A stretch of 13,431 bases of DNA, taken from DASZZZ01 sp036260375. Its GTDB lineage: Bacteria > Actinomycetota > CADDZG01 > WHSQ01. The position numbers and the translations under genes were made by a program. The notes under the pieces were generated by a model. The model had not been told where the DNA came from, did no database searches, and saw only the letters and a list, made by a program, of their open reading frames with translations. The DNA is taken from positions 1 through 13,431 of the forward strand of contig DASZZZ010000004.1 in the NCBI GenBank assembly GCA_036260375.1, read 5' to 3'. Position 1 is the stretch's first letter; the number at the start of each line of letters is the position of its first letter. Below are positions 5,831 to 12,572 of the stretch, one piece after another.

Positions 5831-7243
5831 CTACGCCGGCGTGAGATCGTCGTCGCCCGCCTCGGCCGCCGCGGCCGCCACGCGCACGAGCTCGTCCTCG
5901 GGGATCGCCAGGAACGCGTCGACCGCTTCGGGCCAGAACTGCGTCCCGGAGCCGGCGCGCAGCCGCTCCGCGGCCTCGTCGAACGAGCACGCCTTGCGGT
6001 ACGGCCGGACGGTCGTCATCGCGTCGAACGCGTCCACGACCGCGAACGCGCGCGCGCCGAGACAGATGTCGTCACCGGCGAGGCCGCGCGGATAGCCCGC
6101 GCCGTCCCAGCGCTCGTGATGCGACAGCACGATGTCGCGCGCGCCTTCGAGGAAGGGGATGTCACGGATGATCCGTGTCCCGATCTCCGGGTGCGTCCGC
6201 ATCGTCTCCCACTCCGCGTCCGACAGCGGTCCGCGCTTGCCGAGTACGCCGTCTGGGACGCCGAGCTTGCCCACGTCGTGCAGCAGGAACCCGTACTCGA
6301 ACTGCGGGTCGTCGACGATCTCGGGGGCGAGGGTCTGGACGATCATGAGGCCGTAGCGCGTGACGCGCAGCAGGTGGCCCGCGGTGTACGAGTCCTTCGC
6401 CTCGACCGCCGCCGCGAGCCCCCGCACGGTGGCGAGGTACGTCCGCTCGAGCTCCGAGAGCGCGTCGACGAGCTGGCGCGTGCGGGCCTTCTCCGCCGCG
6501 AACGTGGTGCGGACGTCGACCGCGTAGGCCTCGAGCTGGCGGTGCGCGTCGTCCAGCCGGCGGCCGAGCCCGCGCTGGACCCGGGCGCGCTCGAACGCGA
6601 GCGCGAGCTCGTCGGCGAGCGCGCGCGCCCGTTCCACGTCGGCGCGCTCGAACGCGGGGTCGCTGCGGTAGCGCATCACGACGAAGACGCCCAGGACGCG
6701 GTCGTCGAGCAGCACGGGCGCTGCGAGCGCGTCGCGCGGCGACGTCGCGTCGCCCGAGCCTGCGGTCTCGACCGCCCGGCGGGGGTCGGGCAGCAGCAGC
6801 GGCTCCGAGTTCGCCGCCGCCCACACCGCGACACCCTCGAGCACCTCGGGCAGGCGGTCGCCGCCGAGCCCGCGCACCGCGGTCAGACGCAGCCAGTCGT
6901 CGTCGTCGGTGAGGAACAGTGCCCCGCACTCGCACCCGAGCCGCGCGGCGACCCGGTCGAGCAGCCGGCTGCACGCGGACTGCGGGGTCTCGCCGCGCGC
7001 GAACGCCCGCACGACCTCGACGAGCGGGCGGACGGCGGGCCCCGGGCGCGTGCGGACGCCGGCGGGGGGCTCGGCGGGCGCGCGCGTGAGCCAGTCGCCC
7101 AGGCGGCGCGGGTCGATCAGGAGGTCATCGTCGTAGCGGTCCGCGGGAAGCTCCCCGCGCGCGGCAAGGCGCTCCAGCCACGCGGGGTCGAGCCCCAGCC
7201 AGCGCGCCAGCTCGTGCGCAGAGACACCGTGCGGTCGCTGCAG
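5831..7243 (-). CDS. HTH-GAF-HD-GYP protein, probable cyclic-di-GMP phosphodiesterase (CTG start proposed)
   Basis: 470 aa from a CTG at 7243, or 393 aa from the first conventional start, GTG 7012. A GAF-like sensor lies at about 85-220, a helical, probably coiled-coil linker at 220-275, and an HD-GYP domain at about 275-460. HD-GYP motifs are intact: HLLRV, HD at 322-323 (LLHDVGKLG), HHERWDGAGYP with HHE 375-377 and GYP 383-385, and DAFDAMTTVRPYR. These metal-dependent enzymes hydrolyse c-di-GMP. Upstream of GTG 7012 the frame stays open to a TAG at 7324-7322. It encodes SAHELARWLGL...RLAARGELP...LGDWL (about residues 8-48), which looks like an excisionase/MerR-type HTH. No ATG, GTG or TTG occurs in that extension, but AGGGGAGGGG sits just before CTG 7243. 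A one-base indel in those G runs joining ATG 7263 is the alternative. GAF and HD-GYP are secure; the HTH and start are inference. Confidence 0.85.
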   Translation of the reverse strand: MQRPHGVSAHELARWLGLDPAWLERLAARGELPADRYDDDLLIDPRRLGDWLTRAPAEPPAGVRTRPGPAVRPLVEVVRAFARGETPQSACSRLLDRVAARLGCECGALFLTDDDDWLRLTAVRGLGGDRLPEVLEGVAVWAAANSEPLLLPDPRRAVETAGSGDATSPRDALAAPVLLDDRVLGVFVVMRYRSDPAFERADVERARALADELALAFERARVQRGLGRRLDDAHRQLEAYAVDVRTTFAAEKARTRQLVDALSELERTYLATVRGLAAAVEAKDSYTAGHLLRVTRYGLMIVQTLAPEIVDDPQFEYGFLLHDVGKLGVPDGVLGKRGPLSDAEWETMRTHPEIGTRIIRDIPFLEGARDIVLSHHERWDGAGYPRGLAGDDICLGARAFAVVDAFDAMTTVRPYRKACSFDEAAERLRAGSGTQFWPEAVDAFLAIPEDELVRVAAAAAEAGDDDLTPA

Positions 7244-7263
7244 GACCCCTCCCCTGGCGCATG

Positions 7264-7306
7264 ATCGCGCGCTGCGCGATGGACAAGGCCGACAAGCCCG
7301 ACAACC
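7264..7306 (-). promoter_or_regulatory. Inverted repeat plus triple 9-bp repeat upstream of the HD-GYP gene
   Basis: A perfect inverted repeat ATCGCGC-GCT-GCGCGAT (7264-7280) begins 21 nt before the proposed CTG start. It abuts three GACAA units spaced exactly 9 nt apart (7282, 7291 and 7300, plus strand). In the transcript these would be a 7-bp hairpin and three UUGUC repeats ahead of the ribosome-binding site. Farther up, TAAAGT (7351-7346, minus strand) fits a -10 box. This could be an operator or leader structure; the function is not shown. Confidence 0.35.
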
Positions 7307-7394
7307 ATCCGGTTTCGGGATCTACATCGGCGCGCGAGCGGACCCACTTTAGGGCGAAGCTACCGCGCGTTCGGCTGTGGCAGGCGGTTTGGAC

Positions 7395-7667
7395 CTACGC
7401 CGGCTTCTTCTGCTTGGTGCGCTCGGCGACGACGTCGTCGGACGACTTGCCGCAGCCGGGGCAGAACTTCGACTCCGCGGGGACGTCGGCGCCGCAGAAC
7501 GGGCACGGTCCCTCGACCGGCTCCTCCTTGTAGCCCTCCTTGAGGCCCTGCTTGAACTCCTTGCTCGCCTGGCCCATCGAGCGCGCGAGCTTCGGCAGGC
7601 GCGTCGCTCCGAACAGCACCAGCACGATCACGAGCACGATCAGCAGCTCCGGCGGTCCCAGGCTCAT
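7395..7667 (-). CDS. tatA: TatA/TatE-like twin-arginine translocase subunit with C-terminal zinc ribbon
   Basis: 90 aa. Residues 1-20 are the short TatA membrane anchor (GPPELLIVLVIVLVLFG) with the F19-G20 hinge. Residues 21-47 form the amphipathic helix (TRLPKLARSMGQASKEFKQG). Residues 55-72 are a four-cysteine zinc ribbon, C55-P-F-C58 and C69-P-G-C72, followed by a charged tail. TatA oligomerises to form the pore that exports folded proteins; the zinc-ribbon tail is not part of standard TatA and its role is unknown. ATG 7667 has GGAGG about 7 nt upstream and overlaps the stop of the LLM oxidoreductase (ATGA at 7667-7664), implying translational coupling. No tatB or tatC is in the window. 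The membrane part alone cannot separate TatA from TatB/E, but the length and FG motif favour TatA. Confidence 0.9.
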   Translation of the reverse strand: MSLGPPELLIVLVIVLVLFGATRLPKLARSMGQASKEFKQGLKEGYKEEPVEGPCPFCGADVPAESKFCPGCGKSSDDVVAERTKQKKPA

Positions 7668-8686
7668 CGCGTACCTCCGTCCTCTCCTTGAAGCGCGGCG
7701 GCGACCTCGCGGCCGAACAACTCGACATCTTCCTCGTCGGCGACCTGGAAGGGAAGCACGCCGAGCGTCACGACGACCTCCTCGACGCCGAGGTCGGCGA
7801 GCCCGCCGAGGCGCTCGACGACCTCGCCGGTCGTCCCGACGACCCGGCTCGCGCCGAGCTCGTCCAAGGATACGGGCCCCGCGCCGAGCACGCCCGCGGG
7901 CGTGCGCGCCGCGACGCGCTCGGCGCGCGCGTCCAGGTCGGCGCGATCGGCCCCGGTGACGACGTACGCCCCCACCGAGCGCCGCAGCGACGCCGGGTCG
8001 CGCCCGGCCTTCTCGCACAGGCGGTCGGCGGTCGCGGTGCGCTCGCGGTAGGTCTCGAACGAGCCGAGCCACGAGAAGTTCCATCCGTCGGCGACGCGCA
8101 CGGCCGTCTCCAGGAGCAGGTCGCCCTTGCCGCCGACCCATATCGGGGGCCGCGGCCGCTGCACCGGCTGCGGCGTGCAGATCGCGGCGTCGACCCGGTA
8201 GTGGCGGCCGGCGAACGTCAGCTCCTCGCCGGCCAGCATCCGCCCCGCGATCTCGGCCGCCTCGCCGAGCCGACGGATGCGCGTGCCGGCGCGCTCGAAC
8301 GGGATGCCCGCGGCGCGGTACTCGGGCTCGTACCATCCGGCCCCCAGGCCGACGTCGACGCGGCCGCCCGACAGCACGTCGAGCGTCGCGGCCATCTTGG
8401 CGACGAGCGCAGGGTTGCGTAGGTCGTTGCACAGCGCCAGCGACCCGATCCGGACGCGCTCGGTGACGGCCGCGAGCGCGCTCATCGTCGTCCAGCACTC
8501 GAGCGACCCCTGGACGTCGGCGGGGCCTCCGTACTTGCCCCAGTCGAGGAACAGGTGGTCGGACACCCATACCGAGTCCCAGCCCGAGTGCTCCGCCGCG
8601 CGCGCGACGCGCGCGACGCCGTCCCACGACGCCGGCGCGCCGGCGAGGCTGGTGTCGTAGTGGGGCAGCGCAAGCCCGAAGCGCAT
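7664..8686 (-). CDS. LLM-class (luciferase-like) flavin/F420-dependent oxidoreductase
   Basis: 340 aa, a single (beta/alpha)8 bacterial-luciferase-type domain. Recognisable blocks are GLALPHYD at the start, AEHSGWDSVWVSDHLF near 31-46, the AAVTERVRIGSLALCN strand near 72-87, AKMAATLDVLSGGRVDVGLGAGWYEPEY near 95-122, and PPIWVGGKG near 184-192. In actinobacteria these proteins mostly use coenzyme F420 to oxidise or reduce alcohols, imines or activated double bonds; an FMN-using monooxygenase cannot be excluded. The substrate is unknown. ATG 8686 is preceded by TAGACT (8700-8695), 8 nt before the start, and no Shine-Dalgarno, so a leaderless or near-leaderless transcript is likely. It is co-translated with the downstream tatA-like gene through an ATGA overlap. 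Confidence 0.92.
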   Translation of the reverse strand: MRFGLALPHYDTSLAGAPASWDGVARVARAAEHSGWDSVWVSDHLFLDWGKYGGPADVQGSLECWTTMSALAAVTERVRIGSLALCNDLRNPALVAKMAATLDVLSGGRVDVGLGAGWYEPEYRAAGIPFERAGTRIRRLGEAAEIAGRMLAGEELTFAGRHYRVDAAICTPQPVQRPRPPIWVGGKGDLLLETAVRVADGWNFSWLGSFETYRERTATADRLCEKAGRDPASLRRSVGAYVVTGADRADLDARAERVAARTPAGVLGAGPVSLDELGASRVVGTTGEVVERLGGLADLGVEEVVVTLGVLPFQVADEEDVELFGREVAAALQGEDGGTR

Positions 8687-8694
8687 CGCGACCG

Positions 8695-8723
8695 AGTCTA
8701 GGCGCCGCGACGGGCAACGCCCG
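8695..8723 (-). promoter_or_regulatory. Leaderless-type promoter of the LLM gene, preceded by a small hairpin
   Basis: TAGACT (8700-8695, minus strand) is a good TAnnnT -10 ending 9 nt from the A of the ATG at 8686. Just upstream, CGGGC-AAC-GCCCG (8711-8723) is a 5-bp hairpin in the 45-nt gap after the acyl-CoA dehydrogenase stop. It could help terminate that operon. It has no T-tract. Confidence 0.4.
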
Positions 8724-8731
8724 CCCGCGCC

Positions 8732-9904
8732 TCAGATCCTGTGCTTCTCGAGCAGGCGCCGCGCGATCACGAGCTTCTGGATCTCGGAGGTGCCCTCGCC
8801 GATCAACAGGAACGGGGCGTCGCGGTAGAGGCGCTCGACGGTAAACTCCTTCGAGTACCCGTAGCCGCCGTGCACGCGCAGCGCCTTGAGGCAGATCTCG
8901 TGACACGCCTCCGACGCGAACAGCTTCGCCATGCCCGCCTCGAGGTCGCTGCGCTCGCCGGCCGACTTCTTCTCCGCCGCCTGGAGCAGCATCAGACGCG
9001 CCGCCTCGAGCGTCGTCCCCATCTCGGCGAGGTGGATCTGGATCGCCTGGTGACGCGCGATAGCGGCGCCGAACGCCTTGCGCTGCTGCGCGTAGCGGAT
9101 CGCCTCCTCGAACGCGCGCGTCGCGACGCCGACCGCACGCGCGGCGACGTTGACGCGCCCGATCTCGATCCCGTCGAGCACCTGCCGGAACCCCTGCCCC
9201 TCGTCCGTGCCGAGCAGCGCGCTCACCGGCACGCGGTGGTCCGAGAACGTCATCTCGGTCGTCTCGACGCCCTTGTACCCGAGCTTCTCGATGTTCTTGC
9301 CGACGTCGAGCCCCGGTGCCGGCTGCGCGACGCCCGGCTCCTTCTCGACGATCAGCATGCTCATCCCCTTGTGGGGCGGATCGGCCTCGGGGTCGGTCTT
9401 GACGAGCGTCATCACGATGCTCGACCGCAGCCCGTTCGTCAGCCACATCTTCTGACCGTTCAACACGTAGTGGTCGCCGTCGCGGATCGCCTTCGTGCGG
9501 ATCGCCTGTACGTCGGACCCGGCCTCCGGCTCGGACATCGCGAGGGCAGCGCGCATCTCGCCGGTCGCCATCTTCGGCAGCAGCCGCTGCTTCTGCTCGT
9601 CGGTGCCGAACTTGTTGATGAGATAGCAGCCCATGAAGTGCGTGTTCAGCACGCCAGAGAGGCTCATCCAGCCCCGGGCGAGCTCGACGACCGTGAGCGC
9701 GTAGGTCGTGAGCGACTCCCCGATGCCGTCGTATTCCTCCGGGACGGTGAGGCCGAACAGCCCCATCTCCTTCATGCCCTCGACGATCTTCTCGGGGTAT
9801 TCGTCGCGGTGCTCCATCTCGTCCGCGACGGGGATGACCTCGTTGTCGACGAAGTCGCGGACGGTCTCGACGATGGTCTTCTGGACGTCGGTGAGCTCGA
9901 TCAC
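8732..9904 (-). CDS. Acyl-CoA dehydrogenase
   Basis: 390 aa, full length. It has the N-terminal helical domain, the middle beta domain with AMSEPEAGSD (122-131) and MWLTNG (153-158) that bind FAD and substrate, and the C-terminal helical domain with YAQQRKAFG (271-279), RVHGGYGY (343-350) and the catalytic base E370 in LIGEGTSEIQ. The enzyme forms the alpha-beta double bond of an acyl-CoA and passes electrons to ETF; short or branched acyl-CoA is likely but not provable. The start is GTG 9904 (VIELTDVQ), which overlaps the TGA of the upstream lyase gene in a GTGA, so the two are translationally coupled. Together with the malyl-CoA-lyase-like protein it suggests metabolism of a branched or dicarboxylic CoA thioester (inference). 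No ETF or CoA transferase is nearby. Confidence 0.95.
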   Translation of the reverse strand: MIELTDVQKTIVETVRDFVDNEVIPVADEMEHRDEYPEKIVEGMKEMGLFGLTVPEEYDGIGESLTTYALTVVELARGWMSLSGVLNTHFMGCYLINKFGTDEQKQRLLPKMATGEMRAALAMSEPEAGSDVQAIRTKAIRDGDHYVLNGQKMWLTNGLRSSIVMTLVKTDPEADPPHKGMSMLIVEKEPGVAQPAPGLDVGKNIEKLGYKGVETTEMTFSDHRVPVSALLGTDEGQGFRQVLDGIEIGRVNVAARAVGVATRAFEEAIRYAQQRKAFGAAIARHQAIQIHLAEMGTTLEAARLMLLQAAEKKSAGERSDLEAGMAKLFASEACHEICLKALRVHGGYGYSKEFTVERLYRDAPFLLIGEGTSEIQKLVIARRLLEKHRI

Positions 9905-10854
9905 GCCTTGGTCTCCCACTCGGCCTGGAAGTCCTCGAGCTTCTTCGCCGGCGACATCCCGGCGGCGCGGCCCCGTTCCGCGAACTGGACCGCCATCTTG
10001 CGCGATGCCTCGTCGATCATCTCGTTGCCGAACATAACGGCGCCGCGACGGTCGACCTCGGTCGCGTGCTTGTACGCCTCGAGCAGCGCCTCCGCCTTGT
10101 CGTACTCGTCCTGCGTCGGCGTGAAGACCTCGTTGAGCACGTCGATCTGGCCCGGGTGCAGCGCCCACTTCCCGTCGTAGCCGAGGGCCCGGGCGCGCAT
10201 CGCCATCTCGCGGAAGCCGTCGAGGTCCTTGATCAGCAGGTACGGGCCGTCGATGGCCTGGAGGCCGGCGTCGCGGGCCGCGACGAGGATCGTCTCGAGC
10301 ACCCAGTGCCAGTGGTCGCCGGGATATCCCGGCATCGGGAGGCCGGCCGTGACCGTGGGGAGGCCGAGCGATGCGCTCATGTCGGCCGGACCGAAGATCA
10401 GCGTCTCCATCCGGTCCGAGGCGTGTGCGATCTCGTAGACGTTCTTGAGACCCGTGGCGGTCTCGATCTGGGCCTCGATGCCGATCCGCTTCTCGAGGCC
10501 TACGTTCGTCTCGATCATGCGGAGCATGTGGTCGACGAACTTCACCTCGTCGGCGGCCTGGACCTTCGGGATCATGATGCAGTCGAGGTAGCTTCCGGCC
10601 GCCTCGACGACCGTCTTGAGGTCGTCCGCGGCCCACTGCGTGTCGATCGAGTTGATGCGGACGACGACCGTCTTGTCGCCCCAGTCGTTGTTCTTCAGCG
10701 CGTCGACGACGTTGCCGCGCGCCTCCTCCTTCGCGAGCGGCGCCACGGAGTCTTCGAGATCCATGAACACCATGTCGGCGGGGAGCGTCGGCCCCTTCGC
10801 CAGCATCTTCGGGCTCGAGCCCGGCACCGAAAGACAAGACCTGCGTGCGCGCAA
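9901..10854 (-). CDS. mcl: HpcH/HpaI aldolase / CitE family CoA-ester lyase, malyl-CoA/beta-methylmalyl-CoA lyase-like
   Basis: 317 aa, a TIM-barrel CitE-superfamily lyase. Features are R5 in RRSCLSVPG, DLEDSV (32-37), VRIN (65-68), MIPKV (94-98), the Mg ligands E131 (IETATG) and D158 (GPADMSAS), DHWHW near 180, IDGPY, GKWALHP and NEVFTPTQDE. The last blocks and DWGDK/SYLDCIMIPKV resemble malyl-CoA/beta-methylmalyl-CoA lyases rather than the short CitE of citrate lyase. The expected reaction is reversible aldol cleavage of a 3-hydroxy dicarboxylyl-CoA to acetyl- or propionyl-CoA and glyoxylate; citramalyl-CoA is an alternative. The start is TTG 10854, unusual but supported by AGGAGA about 7 nt upstream, which overlaps the upstream stop codon, and by the family N-terminus. 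It lies 9 nt after the phosphodiesterase gene and overlaps the acyl-CoA dehydrogenase by 4 nt. Confidence 0.9.
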   Translation of the reverse strand: MRARRSCLSVPGSSPKMLAKGPTLPADMVFMDLEDSVAPLAKEEARGNVVDALKNNDWGDKTVVVRINSIDTQWAADDLKTVVEAAGSYLDCIMIPKVQAADEVKFVDHMLRMIETNVGLEKRIGIEAQIETATGLKNVYEIAHASDRMETLIFGPADMSASLGLPTVTAGLPMPGYPGDHWHWVLETILVAARDAGLQAIDGPYLLIKDLDGFREMAMRARALGYDGKWALHPGQIDVLNEVFTPTQDEYDKAEALLEAYKHATEVDRRGAVMFGNEMIDEASRKMAVQFAERGRAAGMSPAKKLEDFQAEWETKA

Positions 10855-10863
10855 GGAAATCTC

Positions 10864-12450
10864 CTATTCGACGTAGCCGAGGCCACGGAGGTGGTCCTCG
10901 ATCTCTCCTTCTTCCTGTTCGTTGAGCCCGGACTCGTCGACCGTGGTGGCGCGGCCGGCGTCGCCGCCCGAACGGACCTCCAACGACTTGCCGGGGCCGA
11001 CGAGGGTCTCCAGGACCTTGCCGTCGCGCGGGATCGCGCTGGGGACGCCCAGAGCTGCCATCGACGTGGGCCCGAGGTCGATCAGCTCCGCGGTCTCCTT
11101 CAACGGCCCCGGTGTGACCTCCGGCCCCGTCGCGACGATCACGCCTTCGAGCCGGTGGTCACCCGACATCCAGTCGGCCTCCTCGACCATCGACTTCGCG
11201 TGCGTCAGCGAGTAGAAGGGCGCGGGGACGAGGAGGAGGTCGGGGGCCGTGTCCAAGAACTGCCCGTGGAGGATCTCCTCCTTCCGGTAGATCTTCGCGA
11301 TCGGGGGCTGTCCGTTGCCCGGGTCGCGGAATGCCTCGAGGGCCGCCTTGACCTCCTCGCGGACCTTCTCGAAGTCCTTCGGGTCGACGGTGCCGCCGGG
11401 CTCGCGGCCCTTCAGGTTCACCGACACTCCCTCGCCCGTCGAGACCACGCTCGTGTAGGCCTTCGTCTTGCCCCACTCGATCGGCGACGCAGGGATCGAG
11501 ATGCGGCCGTGGAGCTTGAGCAGGTCGTAGATCCGGCGCGCGATGCGGCGGCCCGGCCCCCAGCGGATGAGGTTGAACGCGAACGAGCCGCGCCCGAACT
11601 CGAGGTAGCCGAGGTGCTGCAGCACGCGGTCCATCGTCACCGCGCGCGTGCACGCCTGATGTCCGTGGTCGGACATGAAGATCACCAGGTCGTCGTCGGT
11701 GGTGCGCTCGAGCAGCTTCGCAAGGCCGTCGTCGAGCTGCTGGTAGACGGCGCGCGCCTGCTTCGCGACGCCCGTGTCCTTCATCTCGGGGTATGCGGGG
11801 TGCTCGGGGTGGATGTACTCCATCAGGCAGTGCTGGATCCGGTCGGTCGACACGTACACGAGCACGCCGAAGTCCCACTCGGTCGTGTCCATGAGGTACT
11901 CGAACGCTCGCTGGCGTTTGGCCGTGATCTCGGCGCACTCCTCGAGGAACGCCTCGGGGCGGTTGCGGAACGTAGTCCAGCTCATGCCGTTTACGGGGAA
12001 CGGGGCGTTCGCGTCGAGCTCCTGCTGGAGCTCGACCGGGTGCGTGTACGACCGGCTCGCCGGCAGGACGCCGCCGCCTATCACCTTGCCCTTGATCATC
12101 GGCGGCGGGAACGTCAGCGGGATGTTGATCGCCAGCGACGTCTTGTCCGCGTCGGTGAAGTCCTCGAAGATCGTGCGGTTCTTGATCGACTTGTACGTGA
12201 CCGGGAGCCTCTTCGTGGCCCCCGGCTTGTGCTCGAGGATGTCGAACACCGCGTGCCCGGCGGGGTTCAGGCCCGTCATGAACGACGGCCACGCGCACCA
12301 CGAGTGGGAGGGCACCGTCGACAGGCAGTCGCCGTAGGCGCCCTTGTCGACGAGGGCTTGGAGGTTCGGCAGCTCGCCGGCGTCGAGCATCGGCTGGAGG
12401 ATCTTCCAGTCGACGCCGTCCCAGCCGATGATCAGGACTCTGTTGGGCAC
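10864..12450 (-). CDS. Type I phosphodiesterase/nucleotide pyrophosphatase (alkaline phosphatase superfamily)
   Basis: 528 aa, cytoplasmic (no signal peptide or membrane segment). Metal-binding motifs of the superfamily are in order: IIGWDGVDW with D11, STDRIQH with D203 and H207, MSDHGH with D261/H262/H264, and SGDHRLEG with H432. The nucleophile region near 45-60 reads STVPSHSWCAWPSFMTG. Relatives usually have a Thr or Ser two residues before the P-A-W block; here S50 fits that place and C52 replaces the usual proline. The C-terminus ends in an acidic helix and LRGLGYVE, a common tail in this group. The substrate is unknown. GTG 12450 was chosen because the domain begins at once and a GGAAGTGAG-type site lies 5-10 nt upstream; GTG 12459 is an alternative. 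It is the first gene of a tight operon with the lyase and acyl-CoA dehydrogenase, although its chemistry is not obviously related. Confidence 0.9.
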   Translation of the reverse strand: MPNRVLIIGWDGVDWKILQPMLDAGELPNLQALVDKGAYGDCLSTVPSHSWCAWPSFMTGLNPAGHAVFDILEHKPGATKRLPVTYKSIKNRTIFEDFTDADKTSLAINIPLTFPPPMIKGKVIGGGVLPASRSYTHPVELQQELDANAPFPVNGMSWTTFRNRPEAFLEECAEITAKRQRAFEYLMDTTEWDFGVLVYVSTDRIQHCLMEYIHPEHPAYPEMKDTGVAKQARAVYQQLDDGLAKLLERTTDDDLVIFMSDHGHQACTRAVTMDRVLQHLGYLEFGRGSFAFNLIRWGPGRRIARRIYDLLKLHGRISIPASPIEWGKTKAYTSVVSTGEGVSVNLKGREPGGTVDPKDFEKVREEVKAALEAFRDPGNGQPPIAKIYRKEEILHGQFLDTAPDLLLVPAPFYSLTHAKSMVEEADWMSGDHRLEGVIVATGPEVTPGPLKETAELIDLGPTSMAALGVPSAIPRDGKVLETLVGPGKSLEVRSGGDAGRATTVDESGLNEQEEGEIEDHLRGLGYVE

Positions 12451-12532
12451 TCGTCTCACTTCCCGTCGCAAAGTTGGCCGTCGCGGCCGCACCGGCTCGG
12501 AGCAAACCCCTCGGGCGGCGCGTCTGGATGAT

Positions 12533-12550
12533 TAGGGTGTGTCCACCCTA
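12533..12550. promoter_or_regulatory. Perfect inverted repeat in the divergent promoter region
   Basis: TAGGGTG (12533-12539) and CACCCTA (12544-12550) are perfect 7-bp arms around TGTC, in the 122-nt gap between divergent genes. Each arm contains TAGGGT, a TAnnnT -10 match, one on each strand. The element could therefore be a bidirectional promoter or a dyad operator covering both promoters. It is AT-richer than its surroundings, so it is less likely to be a base-composition artefact. It may also fold as a hairpin ahead of the DUF2207 ribosome-binding site. Confidence 0.45.
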
Positions 12551-12572
12551 GGCCTCGGAGGTTAGCAGCCGG

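Noticed and set aside
7117..7308. ATG 7308 as the start of the HD-GYP gene (MVVGLVGLVHRAARDH)
   Set aside because: It is in another frame from the HTH-like and GAF sequence, and no Shine-Dalgarno is present. It would need an indel near the G runs at 7247-7256.
7668..9446. Very long minus-strand frame leading into the TatA-like protein
   Set aside because: The part before ATG 7667 overlaps the LLM and acyl-CoA dehydrogenase genes in another frame and has no motifs; only the last 90 codons are real.
9905..10837. Extension of the acyl-CoA dehydrogenase frame upstream of GTG 9904
   Set aside because: Lies within the lyase gene in a shifted frame, with no resemblance to acyl-CoA dehydrogenase; the family N-terminus begins at GTG 9904.
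10066..12531. 821-codon plus-strand open frame
   Set aside because: Antisense to the phosphodiesterase and lyase genes, which have complete motifs. The composition (Arg/Val/Leu/Asp-rich) is typical of a mirror frame.
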